Shown in pieces: positions 1 to 7,300 of a stretch of DNA of 20,845 nt. Every line of letters begins with the position of its first letter. The stretch's first letter is position 1. The translations under genes were made by a program, and so were the position numbers. The notes under the pieces were generated by a model that saw only the letters and a list, made by a program, of their open reading frames with translations, was not told the origin of the DNA and ran no database searches. The stretch comes from Lactobacillaceae bacterium AF64-9pH9TA (GTDB lineage Bacteria; Bacillota; Bacilli; Lactobacillales; Lactobacillaceae). The stretch covers positions 1 to 20,845 of the forward strand of contig JAQDCK010000021.1 in the NCBI GenBank assembly GCA_027681045.1, written 5' to 3'.

Positions 1-341
1 AAGTCGATCCCGTGTTCCTTGTTGGTGATCGGGTAGCCTTCGTTGTTGGAAACAACTTCCAAGTCGCTGATCTGGATTTCGTAGCCGAAGTGGGACCGGG
101 CGTCTTCATGGATGGTCCCGGTAATGTAGAAGGAGGCTTCCTGGCGCAGGCCCTTGGCTGCTTCAAAAACTTCCTCGCTAACGGCGTTCTTGCGGACAAC
201 CCCTTGGAAGAAGGCCGTACCGTCTCTTAATTGAAGGAAGACGATCTTCCCGCTGGACCGCTTGTCGGTCAGCCAGACGTGCATTCTGACTTCTTCATCT
301 ACGTGCTTGCTTGATTCTCTGATTGAAATCAATTCTGTCAT
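1..341 (-). CDS. asnS: Asparaginyl-tRNA synthetase, N-terminal part (cut by window edge)
   Basis: Class II aminoacyl-tRNA synthetase that charges tRNA-Asn with asparagine in the cytoplasm. Only the first 113 codons are in the window, read leftward from ATG at 341. The visible part begins [18 protein letters not shown] and continues with the OB-fold anticodon-binding domain ([20 protein letters not shown], then an [12 protein letters not shown] segment), as usual at the N-terminus of AsnRS and AspRS. AsnRS is preferred because the gene follows asnA by 71 bp on the same strand, behind a T-box with an Asn specifier. A GAGGTAAAGAG ribosome binding site lies just upstream of the ATG. No separate promoter is obvious in the gap, so co-transcription with asnA is inferred. 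The catalytic domain is outside the window, so its motifs could not be checked. Confidence 0.88.
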   Translation of the reverse strand, partial: MTELISIRESSKHVDEEVRMHVWLTDKRSSGKIVFLQLRDGTAFFQGVVRKNAVSEEVFEAAKGLRQEASFYITGTIHEDARSHFGYEIQISDLEVVSNNEGYPITNKEHGID

Positions 342-412
342 GTTTATCTCTTTACCTCGGTATTTTTTGTTTATCTTGCTCTTATATTCTTCTTTTTGCT
401 TAACTAGCTTTC

Positions 413-1429
413 TTACAGAAGCTGGATCTTGGCTGCCTGGCACTTTTCTACGATATCGTCAGGCCAGATGCTGGCTTGGACTTCCCCGATGTGGGCCTTG
501 CCCAAAAGCAGCATGCAGAGTCTTGACTGGCCGATCCCGCCGCCGATGGAGTAAGGGAGGTCACCCTTTAAGAGGGCTTGGTGGAAAGGCAGGTCTAACC
601 GGTCTTCAGCACCGGCAAGCTTCAGCTGCTCTTTTAAGCGGTCTTCATCGACCCGGATGCCCATGCTGGAGACTTCAAAGGCCCGTTGGAGGGGTTCGTA
701 CCAGAAGAGGAGGTCACCATTCAAAGTCCAGTCGTCGTAGTCTGGTGCCCGGAGGTCATGCGGCTTCTTGGAAAGCGGAAGGGCCCCGCCGATGTGTTCC
801 AAGAAGACTGCCCCCTTTTCCTGGCAGATCTTGTCTTCGCGCTGGCTTGGGGTCAAGGATGGCCAGCGGGCTTCCAGTTCTTCACTGGTCACGAAGCTGA
901 TTTCTTCTGGCAGGTGGTAGGCGGCTTGCGGGTAGAGGGCACGGACGTGGTATTCCATCCCCTTGATGGTTTCAAAAATCCGCTGGACAGTTTGCCGGAG
1001 CGTTTCCTCAGTCCGTTCGCTCTTGTCGATGACTTTTTCCCAGTCCCACTGGTCAACGTAAACGGAGTGGAGGTTGTCCAGGACTTCTTCATCTTTTCTG
1101 ATGGCGTTCATGTTGGTGAAGAGACCTTCACCGTGGCCGAAGCCGTAATGCTTAAGGGCCCAGCGCTTCCACTTGGCCAGGGAGTGGACGATCTGCAATT
1201 CGCCTTCATCTCCGTCGTGCAGGGTAAAGGAAACGGGCTTTTCCCAGCCTGAGAGGTTGTCGTTTAAGCCGGAAGACTTCTTAACAAACATGGGAGCGGA
1301 AATTCTTTCCAGATTCATCGCGGTCCCGAATTCAGTCTGGAAGGTTTCCCGGATGTAGCGGATTGCCTTTTCAGTTTCGCGGATGGTCATTTTCGGATCG
1401 TAATCACTTGGAATAACTAATTTAGCCAT
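413..1429 (-). CDS. asnA: Aspartate--ammonia ligase (asparagine synthetase A)
   Basis: Makes asparagine from aspartate, ammonia and ATP in the cytoplasm. The 338-residue product is close to the roughly 330-340 residues usual for AsnA, a class II synthetase-fold enzyme related to AspRS/AsnRS. It begins [20 protein letters not shown], and then shows the conserved [20 protein letters not shown] segment, an [10 protein letters not shown] stretch, a VYVDQWDWE motif and, near the C-terminus, [20 protein letters not shown], the ATP-binding motif 3 region. A longer reading starts at 1495, but that adds 22 residues encoded inside the T-box terminator; ATG 1429 has an AGAGG ribosome binding site and matches the family N-terminus. 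Expression should be controlled by the upstream T-box, so it rises when uncharged tRNA-Asn accumulates. asnS follows in the same operon. Confidence 0.95.
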   Translation of the reverse strand: MAKLVIPSDYDPKMTIRETEKAIRYIRETFQTEFGTAMNLERISAPMFVKKSSGLNDNLSGWEKPVSFTLHDGDEGELQIVHSLAKWKRWALKHYGFGHGEGLFTNMNAIRKDEEVLDNLHSVYVDQWDWEKVIDKSERTEETLRQTVQRIFETIKGMEYHVRALYPQAAYHLPEEISFVTSEELEARWPSLTPSQREDKICQEKGAVFLEHIGGALPLSKKPHDLRAPDYDDWTLNGDLLFWYEPLQRAFEVSSMGIRVDEDRLKEQLKLAGAEDRLDLPFHQALLKGDLPYSIGGGIGQSRLCMLLLGKAHIGEVQASIWPDDIVEKCQAAKIQLL

Positions 1430-1472
1430 ATCTCTTGCCTCTGCTAAAAATCTAATACTTGTCAAAAGGGCA

Positions 1473-1743
1473 TAAAAAGAGCCTTTCATCCCCAAAAACT
1501 ATAGGGACGAAAGGCTTCTTTCCGCGGTACCACCCATCTTGTTCTAAACGAACCACTTCGAGCACCAACATGCTCTAGCAGGGTAACGTCCTGCAGGCGG
1601 CACGGCTTACTGCGACTTCAGCCGGCGATCTGGAAAAAGTGTTATTCAAAAAGCCAGGGTCTGCTGCCTTTTCACCAACCGGCAACTCTCTGCAAGATTG
1701 TGCTTTCCTACTCGTCTTTCTCATCTTTTGACTTATTTGATTA
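1473..1743 (-). ncRNA. T-box riboswitch leader (tRNA-Asn) of asnA-asnS
   Basis: Read on the minus strand, the leader has the expected T-box elements in order. The Stem I base GATGAGAAAGACGAGTAGG comes first, then the AGAGAG and GGTGAAAAGGC segments of the apical part. A specifier region GAATAACAC follows, with AAC (plus-strand 1641-1643) as the likely Asn codon. The T-box sequence AAGATGGGTGGTACCGCGGA lies at about 1521-1540. A terminator hairpin with arms AGCCTTTC and GAAAGGCT (1480-1516) and a U-tract follows. Known mechanism: uncharged tRNA pairs with the specifier and with the UGGN bulge, stabilising the antiterminator. The bulge here reads UGGU. The specifier assignment is inferred from position. 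Confidence 0.95.
1480..1516 (-). terminator. T-box attenuator terminator
   Basis: On the minus strand, arms AGCCTTTCGTCCC and GGGGATGAAAGGCT enclose a TATAGTTTTT loop, followed by CTTTTTATG. The hairpin competes with the T-box antiterminator and lies just ahead of the asnA ribosome binding site. Confidence 0.9.
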
Positions 1744-1749
1744 AGTAAA

Positions 1750-1777
1750 ATTCTAATACGGATTTAATTTTTGTCAA
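1750..1777 (-). promoter_or_regulatory. Promoter of the T-box/asnA/asnS transcript
   Basis: Minus strand: consensus -35 TTGACA (1772-1777), 16-bp spacer, -10 TAGAAT (1750-1755). It places the transcript start near 1743, just before T-box Stem I, and lies within 20 bp of the end of the dedA-family gene. Confidence 0.8.
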
Positions 1778-1794
1778 GATCATTGGCGAAAAAA

Positions 1795-2409
1795 TTATTT
1801 TTTAAAGATCAAGCCCTTCTTCTTGAGCAGGAAGACAGCGGCTGCGATGACGCAGAAGGTAATTAAAACGATTACGCTGAGGCCTTCAAATTCCTGGACA
1901 ACTTGCTGGTAGGCGTTGCCGGCAAAGCGGCCGGCATAGATCAAGACTGTGTTCCAGATTGCCGTACCCAAGATAGTGTAGAAGCTGAACCGGACCAAAG
2001 AGAAGCGGCTCATCCCGGCTGGCAGGGAGATTAAGCTACGGACGACTGGAATAAAGCGGCCAAAAAAGGTGGCTGCCCGGCCGTGGCTGTTAAAGTAGTT
2101 TTCAGTCTTGGCGATTTTCTCCGGGGAAAGACCAAAGCGGCGGCCCACCTTGCTATTTGCAAAACGGGAAAGGCGGTCTTGGTCAAAGAAAGTGCCGACC
2201 CAGTAGAGAATTACCGCGCCGATGAAGGCCCCGATTGTGGAGGCGATGATGGCTCCCGGGATAGACAGGTTGGTTGACAGGGTCAGGAAACCGGTAAAGG
2301 TCAGGATCAATTCGGAAGGGATTGGGGGAAAAATATTTTCAGCTGCAATTAACAAGGCAACGGCGACATAGCCATAGTTTTGAATCAGCTGCGTGATCGT
2401 CTCGTTCAT
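1795..2409 (-). CDS. DedA-family integral membrane protein
   Basis: A 204-residue polytopic membrane protein of the DedA/SNARE-associated (VTT domain) family. Bacterial members are linked to membrane homeostasis, proton-motive force and lipid (undecaprenyl phosphate or phosphatidylethanolamine) flipping; the substrate here cannot be told from sequence. Visible signatures are the ENIFPPIPSELIL motif at residues 24-36 (re-entrant loop with conserved E and prolines), a glycine-rich helix (STIGAFIGAVILYWVGTFF), the FFGRFIPVVRSLISLPAGMS motif at about 115-134 with conserved arginines, and a hydrophobic C-terminal helix ending in LLKKKGLIFKK. ATG 2409 is preceded by AGAGGT about 10 nt away. It is followed within 20 bp by the asnA promoter on the same strand, with no clear terminator between them. 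No functional partner is apparent nearby. Confidence 0.9.
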   Translation of the reverse strand: MNETITQLIQNYGYVAVALLIAAENIFPPIPSELILTFTGFLTLSTNLSIPGAIIASTIGAFIGAVILYWVGTFFDQDRLSRFANSKVGRRFGLSPEKIAKTENYFNSHGRAATFFGRFIPVVRSLISLPAGMSRFSLVRFSFYTILGTAIWNTVLIYAGRFAGNAYQQVVQEFEGLSVIVLITFCVIAAAVFLLKKKGLIFKK

Positions 2410-2576
2410 GAGTTGTTATACCTCTAATCTATTCTGTCTATATTTTTCTGTCTAAATTTTCGTAAATCCAGAATAACAGAATAAAGGGCGGAAAAGGCCA
2501 GTCTGACAAGGATTTTAAGAGATAATTTGTAATTACTTTACATCCATTTAACTTTACTTTTTTAAGTTGGTAATAG

Positions 2577-2598
2577 AATTAATTGGGCCTAATTAATT
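2577..2598. repeat. 22-bp palindrome, possible operator
   Basis: Left arm AATTAATT, centre GGGCCT, right arm AATTAATT. It is self-complementary apart from one G:T position, and lies 68 bp upstream of the -10 box at 2666. It could be a repressor site or simply AT-rich intergenic sequence. Confidence 0.35.
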
Positions 2599-2662
2599 TT
2601 TGGCTTAAGAAAAAGAAGAAAAGAAATTAAGCAAATTTTATGCACAATTTTAGAGGATCGTC

Positions 2663-2671
2663 TGTTATAAT
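2663..2671 (+). promoter_or_regulatory. Extended -10 promoter of the 166-residue gene
   Basis: TGT followed by TATAAT (2666-2671) is a consensus extended -10. The -35 is poor (TGCACA at 2641 with a 19-bp spacer). The predicted start near 2678 gives a leader of about 145 nt. Confidence 0.7.
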
Positions 2672-2677
2672 CGTTTC

Positions 2678-2815
2678 AACGCATTAAGGAAATACCTAAT
2701 GGGAACAAAGAAAAGAAGCTAACAAGCTACTTTCTCTGATCAAAGGCGAATCTTGGTGCTGGGAAAATTGAATATCATTCGCAATCTACTATGTCATTAA
2801 ATTTATTCAAGGAGA
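2678..2815 (+). promoter_or_regulatory. Long, potentially structured 5' leader
   Basis: Three inverted repeats lie between the predicted transcript start and the ribosome binding site. They are 2682-2701 (CATTAAGG with CCTAATG, one bulge), 2709-2735 (AGAAAAGAAGCT with AGCTACTTTCT) and 2746-2782 (GCGAAT with ATTCGC). No U-tract follows any of them, so transcription attenuation is unlikely; mRNA stabilisation or translational control is possible. It does not match a riboswitch class I recognise. Confidence 0.4.
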
Positions 2816-2822
2816 GGTAAAT

Positions 2823-3323
2823 ATGACTAACGTAACTATCGAACAAGCAGTTAAGGGTTATCTTGTATTCTCAGCTAAGGAAGGCAAGCTCTTCCGTGAA
2901 GGCCGCAGCTACTTGGCGGGCAAGACCTACCACAACCGTTACCTGGCTATCTACGAAAAGCTGGAAGACGCTGTTGTCAACGCCAGCCAATACCCAAGTG
3001 CAGAAGGCATCACCATTTATGAAGTAAGTGGTTGGGGCCAGGTAACTGACTTTGGCAAGTGCAAGGTTACTGAATGGCTGAAGTTGGACCAGATCGTCGC
3101 AAAGAAGGAATGGGTTGCTCTTTTAGGCAAGCAGACTAACTCGAACTACGCAAGCCTGCGGATCCTGGCAGCTAAGCTGAGCGAAGACGCGGCTGTATTG
3201 AAGAAGCTGGCTCAAGACAAGAACCAGCAAGTTCGCAGCGCTGTAGCGAAGAACGCCAACACTCCAGCCTTGGTTTTGGCTAAGCTGGGCGTAGCGTCAG
3301 AAGTTAACACGATGGCTATCTGA
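2823..3323 (+). CDS. Uncharacterised protein with C-terminal LRV/HEAT-like repeats
   Basis: A 166-residue, probably cytoplasmic protein with no signal peptide or membrane segment. I do not recognise a function. The N-terminal half (about 1-95) contains GYLVFSAKEGKLFREGRSYL followed by AGKTYHNRYLAIYEKLEDAV. This faintly recalls a small domain of phage and prophage proteins (an entry like 'YKxF...CRGFQYEVGKTY...GFHxC'), but that is a recollection, not an alignment. The C-terminal half (about 100-160) has two helix pairs of the leucine-rich-repeat-variant kind, including LAQDKNQQVRSAVAKNANTP, typical of protein-protein interaction scaffolds. The ATG at 2823 follows an AAGGAGAGG ribosome binding site. 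A strong ribosome binding site, an extended -10 promoter and preferred-looking codons suggest high expression. A terminator follows at 3353, so it is probably monocistronic. Confidence 0.8.
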   Translation: MTNVTIEQAVKGYLVFSAKEGKLFREGRSYLAGKTYHNRYLAIYEKLEDAVVNASQYPSAEGITIYEVSGWGQVTDFGKCKVTEWLKLDQIVAKKEWVALLGKQTNSNYASLRILAAKLSEDAAVLKKLAQDKNQQVRSAVAKNANTPALVLAKLGVASEVNTMAI

Positions 3324-3352
3324 CAGACAATTTTTAAAAAGAATAAAACGAG

Positions 3353-3386
3353 GCGCGTTCTCTGGATTGACAGAGGCGTGCTTTTT
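3353..3386 (+). terminator. Rho-independent terminator after the 166-residue gene
   Basis: Arms GCGCGTTCTCTG and CAGAGGCGTGC (one bulged T, two wobble pairs), loop GATTGA, then TTTTT. It ends only 20 nt before the GNAT start codon, so the GNAT gene depends on readthrough or a weak promoter in the upstream end. Confidence 0.85.
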
Positions 3387-3405
3387 GCATTTACGGAGAA
3401 AAACA

Positions 3406-3906
3406 TTGAAATTCGACCAGGCAAGAGCAGAAGATTTAGACAGGATCGTGGAAATTGAAAGAGCGGGCTTCAATGAGGCGGAAGCGGGCAGTCCGGCTCA
3501 GTACAAAGAAAGAATTCAGAAGTTTACCGGGAGCTTCTTGGTAGCCAGAAATTTGGAAGAGGAGGTCGTGGGCTTTATCACTGGGCCAGTCGTTGACAGC
3601 AAGTACGACTACATCGAGGACTGGATGTATGAAAAAGAGACGGAAAGTTTGCCAGGCCCTGGAGGCAACCAAATGGTTCTGACCATCGCGGTTCACCCGG
3701 ATTACCGGGGACAGGGGATTGGCAGTCAGCTTTTGGACAGATTCGCGGAGACCGCTAAGGATATGAAGCGGGGGCGAATCGCCTTGACCTGTCTGGAAGA
3801 CCGGGTGCCATTTTACGAAAAGAACGGCTACGTCAACCACGGGCAAGCTGAGTCAGAGCATGCCGGGGAAATCTGGTACAACATGATCAAAATGATAGAA
3901 GACTAG
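3406..3906 (+). CDS. GNAT-family N-acetyltransferase
   Basis: A 166-residue acetyl-CoA-dependent N-acetyltransferase of unknown substrate, cytoplasmic. It begins MKFDQARAEDLDRIVEIERA, the usual GNAT opening. Motif A, the acetyl-CoA pyrophosphate loop, is VLTIAVHPDYRGQGIGSQLL (R/Q-x-x-G-x-G/A form), and motif B is near FYEKNGYVNHGQ, the usual beta-bulge end of the fold. The insertion with acidic and aromatic residues (KYDYIEDWMYEKETE) resembles arylalkylamine-type acetyltransferases found in Firmicutes, but that does not settle the substrate. I chose TTG at 3406 because GGAG lies 7 nt upstream; a TTG at 3367 is inside the preceding terminator. It has its own terminator immediately after the stop. 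No neighbour suggests the substrate. Confidence 0.88.
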   Translation: MKFDQARAEDLDRIVEIERAGFNEAEAGSPAQYKERIQKFTGSFLVARNLEEEVVGFITGPVVDSKYDYIEDWMYEKETESLPGPGGNQMVLTIAVHPDYRGQGIGSQLLDRFAETAKDMKRGRIALTCLEDRVPFYEKNGYVNHGQAESEHAGEIWYNMIKMIED

Positions 3907-3940
3907 AAAGCAGTCAGCAGGTGCTGGCTGCTTTCTCTTT
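3906..3940 (+). terminator. Terminator after the GNAT gene
   Basis: Arms GAAAGCAGTCAGCA and TGCTGGCTGCTTTC (14 bp, one T:G pair) around a GG loop, followed by a T-rich run. It begins in the stop codon. Confidence 0.9.
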
Positions 3941-4060
3941 TACTTTATAAATGAAACGGTTTAATGTAAGTCTAACTTAAAAGCTATAACTAAAATTCGA
4001 CGATATTTTTTTCTTAAATGAAAAAGTTGATGGAACATGTTTAAATAGGGGCCGTGTTAT

Positions 4061-4187
4061 TATAATCAAAAAGGTAACACTATATCGCGTCTTTAACAAT
4101 TCAACTTTAAGTTAGTATTTTGCGGACTTTTAACTTCCTAGTACATTATTTTATCGCTTATTGCTAAAATAATGTGTTTTTTGTTTT
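4061..4187 (+). ncRNA. Candidate small transcript upstream of prtB
   Basis: A TATAAT box at 4061-4066 (weak -35, TGTTTA at 4038) is followed about 80 nt later by a perfect 11-bp hairpin, ACATTATTTTA and TAAAATAATGT, with a T-rich tail at 4176-4187. There is no ATG with a ribosome binding site between them. The implied RNA is about 110 nt and includes the palindrome AACTTTAAGTT. It could be a small RNA or the relic of a lost gene. Confidence 0.4.
4143..4187 (+). terminator. AT-rich intrinsic terminator
   Basis: Perfect 11-bp inverted repeat (4143-4153 with 4165-4175), 11-nt loop, then GTTTTTTGTTTT. The GNAT gene already has a terminator at 3906, so this one implies a separate short transcript or insulation of prtB. 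Confidence 0.75.
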
Positions 4188-4243
4188 CGGGTGTTCGGAA
4201 ATCACTTTTTTGATATTTGGCTTAAAATTATGACAAAAAGTGC

Positions 4244-4271
4244 TTAACTTTAACTTAAACTATGGTATGAT
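4244..4271 (+). promoter_or_regulatory. prtB promoter
   Basis: -35 TTAACT (4244-4249), 16-bp spacer, -10 TATGAT (4266-4271) preceded by TGG, so an extended -10. The predicted start is near 4278. The direct repeat TAACTT-TAACTT (4245-4256) overlaps the -35 and spacer. Confidence 0.7.
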
Positions 4272-4355
4272 TATGAAATGTTGGTGAGTCAAAGCTGTGT
4301 GATGAAAGGCTTGCTAATAAAAATATTTATTTGTTTAAAGGAGTTAGGGAAACAG

Positions 4356-7300
4356 ATGCAGAAGAAAAATTCCGCACGCCATTTGAACAAAGTGGCTGAA
4401 CTAGCGGCAGCGCTGCTGCTGTCAGCGAGTCCACTGGCAGGAACTTTCCAGTCAGCCGCTTTTGTCCAAGCTGCCAGTCAAGAAACGGTTAGTCCACGGT
4501 CGGCTAGTCGTGAAGCATTGACTAAGTACTTGCAGCAAGAACAGCGCTATAACGCTAAGAAGAGCTACAGCAAGTTCCAAGAGGCGGCTAAAGAGCAAAG
4601 ACAGGCTTCAGGCCAAGCTGTCAGCAAGAAGAATGAGTCCTCGGTCCGGGTGATCGTTAGTCTGAACAAGTCAGCGGCGTTTGATCACACCAGTAAACCG
4701 ACTGGATCAGCTGCCTCAGTGAAAAAGATTGAGAAGGCAAGTGACCAAGTCAAGGATGGTCAAGAAAAGGTTATCAAACAGGTAGAAGAAATCACTGGCA
4801 ACAAGGTCCGCCGGCAGTTCGGCTACTTGGTCAATGCCTTTTCAATCGATATGGACTTAGATGATATCGATAAGGTCAAGGACCTGCCACAGGTCAAGAA
4901 CGTCACGCCTGTCAAGGTTTACCATCCAACAGATGAGAGTGCTGACCAAATGGCCCAAGTGCAGGACGTTTGGCAAGAACAAAAGCTCAAGGGTGAAGGC
5001 ATGGTCATCTCGATCATCGATACCGGGATCGACTCCAGTCACCAGGACTTGAAATTGGACAGTGGCGTCAGCACTGCGTTGACTAAGAGTGAGGTTGAAA
5101 GCGACAAGAGTAAGCTAGGTCATGGGAAGTATTACACGGAGAAGGTTCCTTACGGCTACAACTACGCTGATAAGAACGACCAAATCGTGGACAATGGGTC
5201 TGGTGAAATGCACGGCCAGCACGTGGCCGGGATTGCCGGGGCCAACGGCCAAGTCAAAGGTGTTGCTCCTGATGCCCAGCTTTTGGCAATGAAGGTCTTC
5301 TCCAACAATGCCAAGAATTCTGGAGCCTATGATGACGACATCATTTCCGCGATCGAAGATTCAGTTAAGCTGGGGGCCGACGTTATCAACATGAGTTTGG
5401 GCTCAGTTTCATCAGATGTCGATCCAAGTGATCCACAGCAGCAAGCCGTAGCAAAGGCATCAGAGGCTGGCGTTATTAATGTTATCTCTGCTGGGAACTC
5501 CGGTGTTGCTGGGTCGACTGCGGATGGTAATCCGGTCAATAATACCGGGACGAGTGAACTTAGCACTGTTGGCGCTCCAGGGGTTACGCCAGATGCTCTG
5601 ACGGTTGCCTCTGCTGAAAACAGCAAGGTGACTACCGACACAGTTAAAGACGAACTCGGTGGGGTTACCTTTAGCTCAAATCCAGAATTGAAGGGCGCTG
5701 CACAAGTAACGACCCAGCTGGAAAGCAACTATTCCGTTTTAACCAAGAAACTTAAGCTTGTTGACATGGGCTTGGGCGGTGCAGATGACTATACTGCTGA
5801 AAAGAAGGCTGAGGTTAAGGGAGAACTTGCAGTTGTTGAACGGGGATCTTACACCTTCTCAGAGAAAGCTGCCAATGCCAAGGCAGCTGGCGCGGCAGGG
5901 ATCGTCGTTTACAATAGCAAGGATGACGGTTTAGTTTCAATGTCACTGGACGACAAGACTTTCCCAACCTTGGGGATGAGTAAGGCTGATGGGGAAGTTC
6001 TGGCTAAAGCAGCAAAAGAAGGTAAGAGCATCAAGCTGAAATTCGGTACTGCTTTAATCGCTAACTCTAGCGCAGGAAAGATGAGCGACTTTACCAGCTG
6101 GGGGCCAACGCCAGAACTCGACTTTAAGCCAGAAATCACTGCTCCAGGCGGGAAGATCTACTCACTGGCCAACGACAACAAGTACCAGCAAATGAGTGGG
6201 ACTTCAATGGCTTCACCATTTGTCGCAGGTTCCGAAGCATTAATTTTGCAAGGTATCAAGAAACAAGGCTTGAACTTGTCCGGGGAAGAATTAGTACAAT
6301 TTGCTAAGAATTCAGCAATGAACACTTCGCACCCCGTCTACGACACTGAGCATACCAAGGAAATTATTTCTCCCCGCCGGCAAGGGAGTGGCCAAATCAA
6401 TGTTAAAGATGCCATCAACAATACGGTTGAGGTTAAGGCAGCTAACGGCAACGGTGCCGCAGCTTTGAAAGAAATTGGCCGGCAGACGACCTTTAAGGTT
6501 ACCTTGACCAATCATGGCAAGAAGGCCCAGACCTATGCAGTTGATAATTACGGTGGTCCATACACCCAGGCAACCGACGCCAAGAGTGGCGAAATCTATG
6601 ACACTAAGATTGTTAAGGGACAGCTGACGACGGAGACGCCAAAGATAACTGTCCAGCCTGGCGAAAGCGTGGATGTAAGCTTTACCTTGACCCTGCCATA
6701 CAGTTTCCTGCGGCAGAACTTCGTTGAAGGCTATGTTGGCTTTGAAGCAGAAGACCAAGCAACACCAAACCTGGTTCTTCCATACATGGGATTTTTCGGC
6801 AGCTACAGTCAAGCTAGTGTCAACGCACCAATGCTTTATGAAGGTGGCAATTCAAATCTAATCAACACGATTCAGTCCTTGGTTGGCGTCATGGCTTCTA
6901 ACAACGATGATATTCTCGGTTACACTGGCTATGAGGGTGATGATTACAGCAAGTATACTGATCCTGATCTGATCGCGATTTCACCAAATGGCGATGGCAG
7001 CCGGGACTACGCATATCCTGTTCTTTTCTTTGACCGGAACTACAAGGAATACACGGAAACGATTACTGATGCTCAAGGAAACAAAGTTAAGAGCTTGGGC
7101 GTTGGCAAAGAGGGAACTAAAGATTACTACAATTCTTCAAGCGGTAAGTGGACAAACCACTCACTTGACAAGTGGGATGGCACTGACGCTGACGGCCAAG
7201 TTGTCAAGGATGGGCAATACATCTACAAGGTTGAATTTACCCCAGCAACTGGCGGCAGCAAGCAGGAATTGAACATCCCTGTCAAGGTTGATACCCAAGC

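Larger units (their letters stand above)
2410..2822. other. 413-bp intergenic region between divergent genes
   Basis: This gap separates the leftward dedA-family gene from the rightward 166-residue gene. On the dedA side two copies of TTCTGTCTA (2432-2440 and 2446-2454) sit just upstream of its ribosome binding site. A near-perfect palindrome with AATTAATT arms is at 2577-2598. On the rightward side there is an extended -10 promoter (TATAAT at 2666) and a leader of about 145 nt with several possible hairpins. No coding sequence is supported here. Confidence 0.6.
3937..4355 (+). promoter_or_regulatory. prtB upstream regulatory region
   Basis: About 420 bp, very AT-rich, without a supported coding sequence. 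It holds a TATAAT box at 4061 followed by an AT-rich terminator at 4143-4187 (a possible short transcript). The identical 9-mer TAACTTAAA is at 3973-3981 (+), 4106-4114 (-) and 4251-4259 (+). The prtB promoter at 4244-4271 and an untranslated leader of about 77 nt follow. The third motif copy lies between the -35 and -10 boxes, where a bound protein could block transcription. Confidence 0.6.

Noticed and set aside
262..1252. Long plus-strand frames opposite asnA
   Set aside because: Their compositions are low in plausibility (one Arg/Gly/Ser-rich, one a mirror of asnA codons), they have no ribosome binding sites, and they overlap a well-supported enzyme.
3367..3405. Upstream TTG start for the GNAT protein
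   Set aside because: It falls in the loop of the preceding terminator and has no ribosome binding site; TTG 3406 has GGAG at the right distance.
4278..4355. In-frame ATG at 4278 that would extend PrtB by 26 residues
   Set aside because: It lies 7 nt after the -10 box, at the predicted transcript start, and has no ribosome binding site. The extension would spoil the signal peptide, while ATG 4356 gives a typical one.
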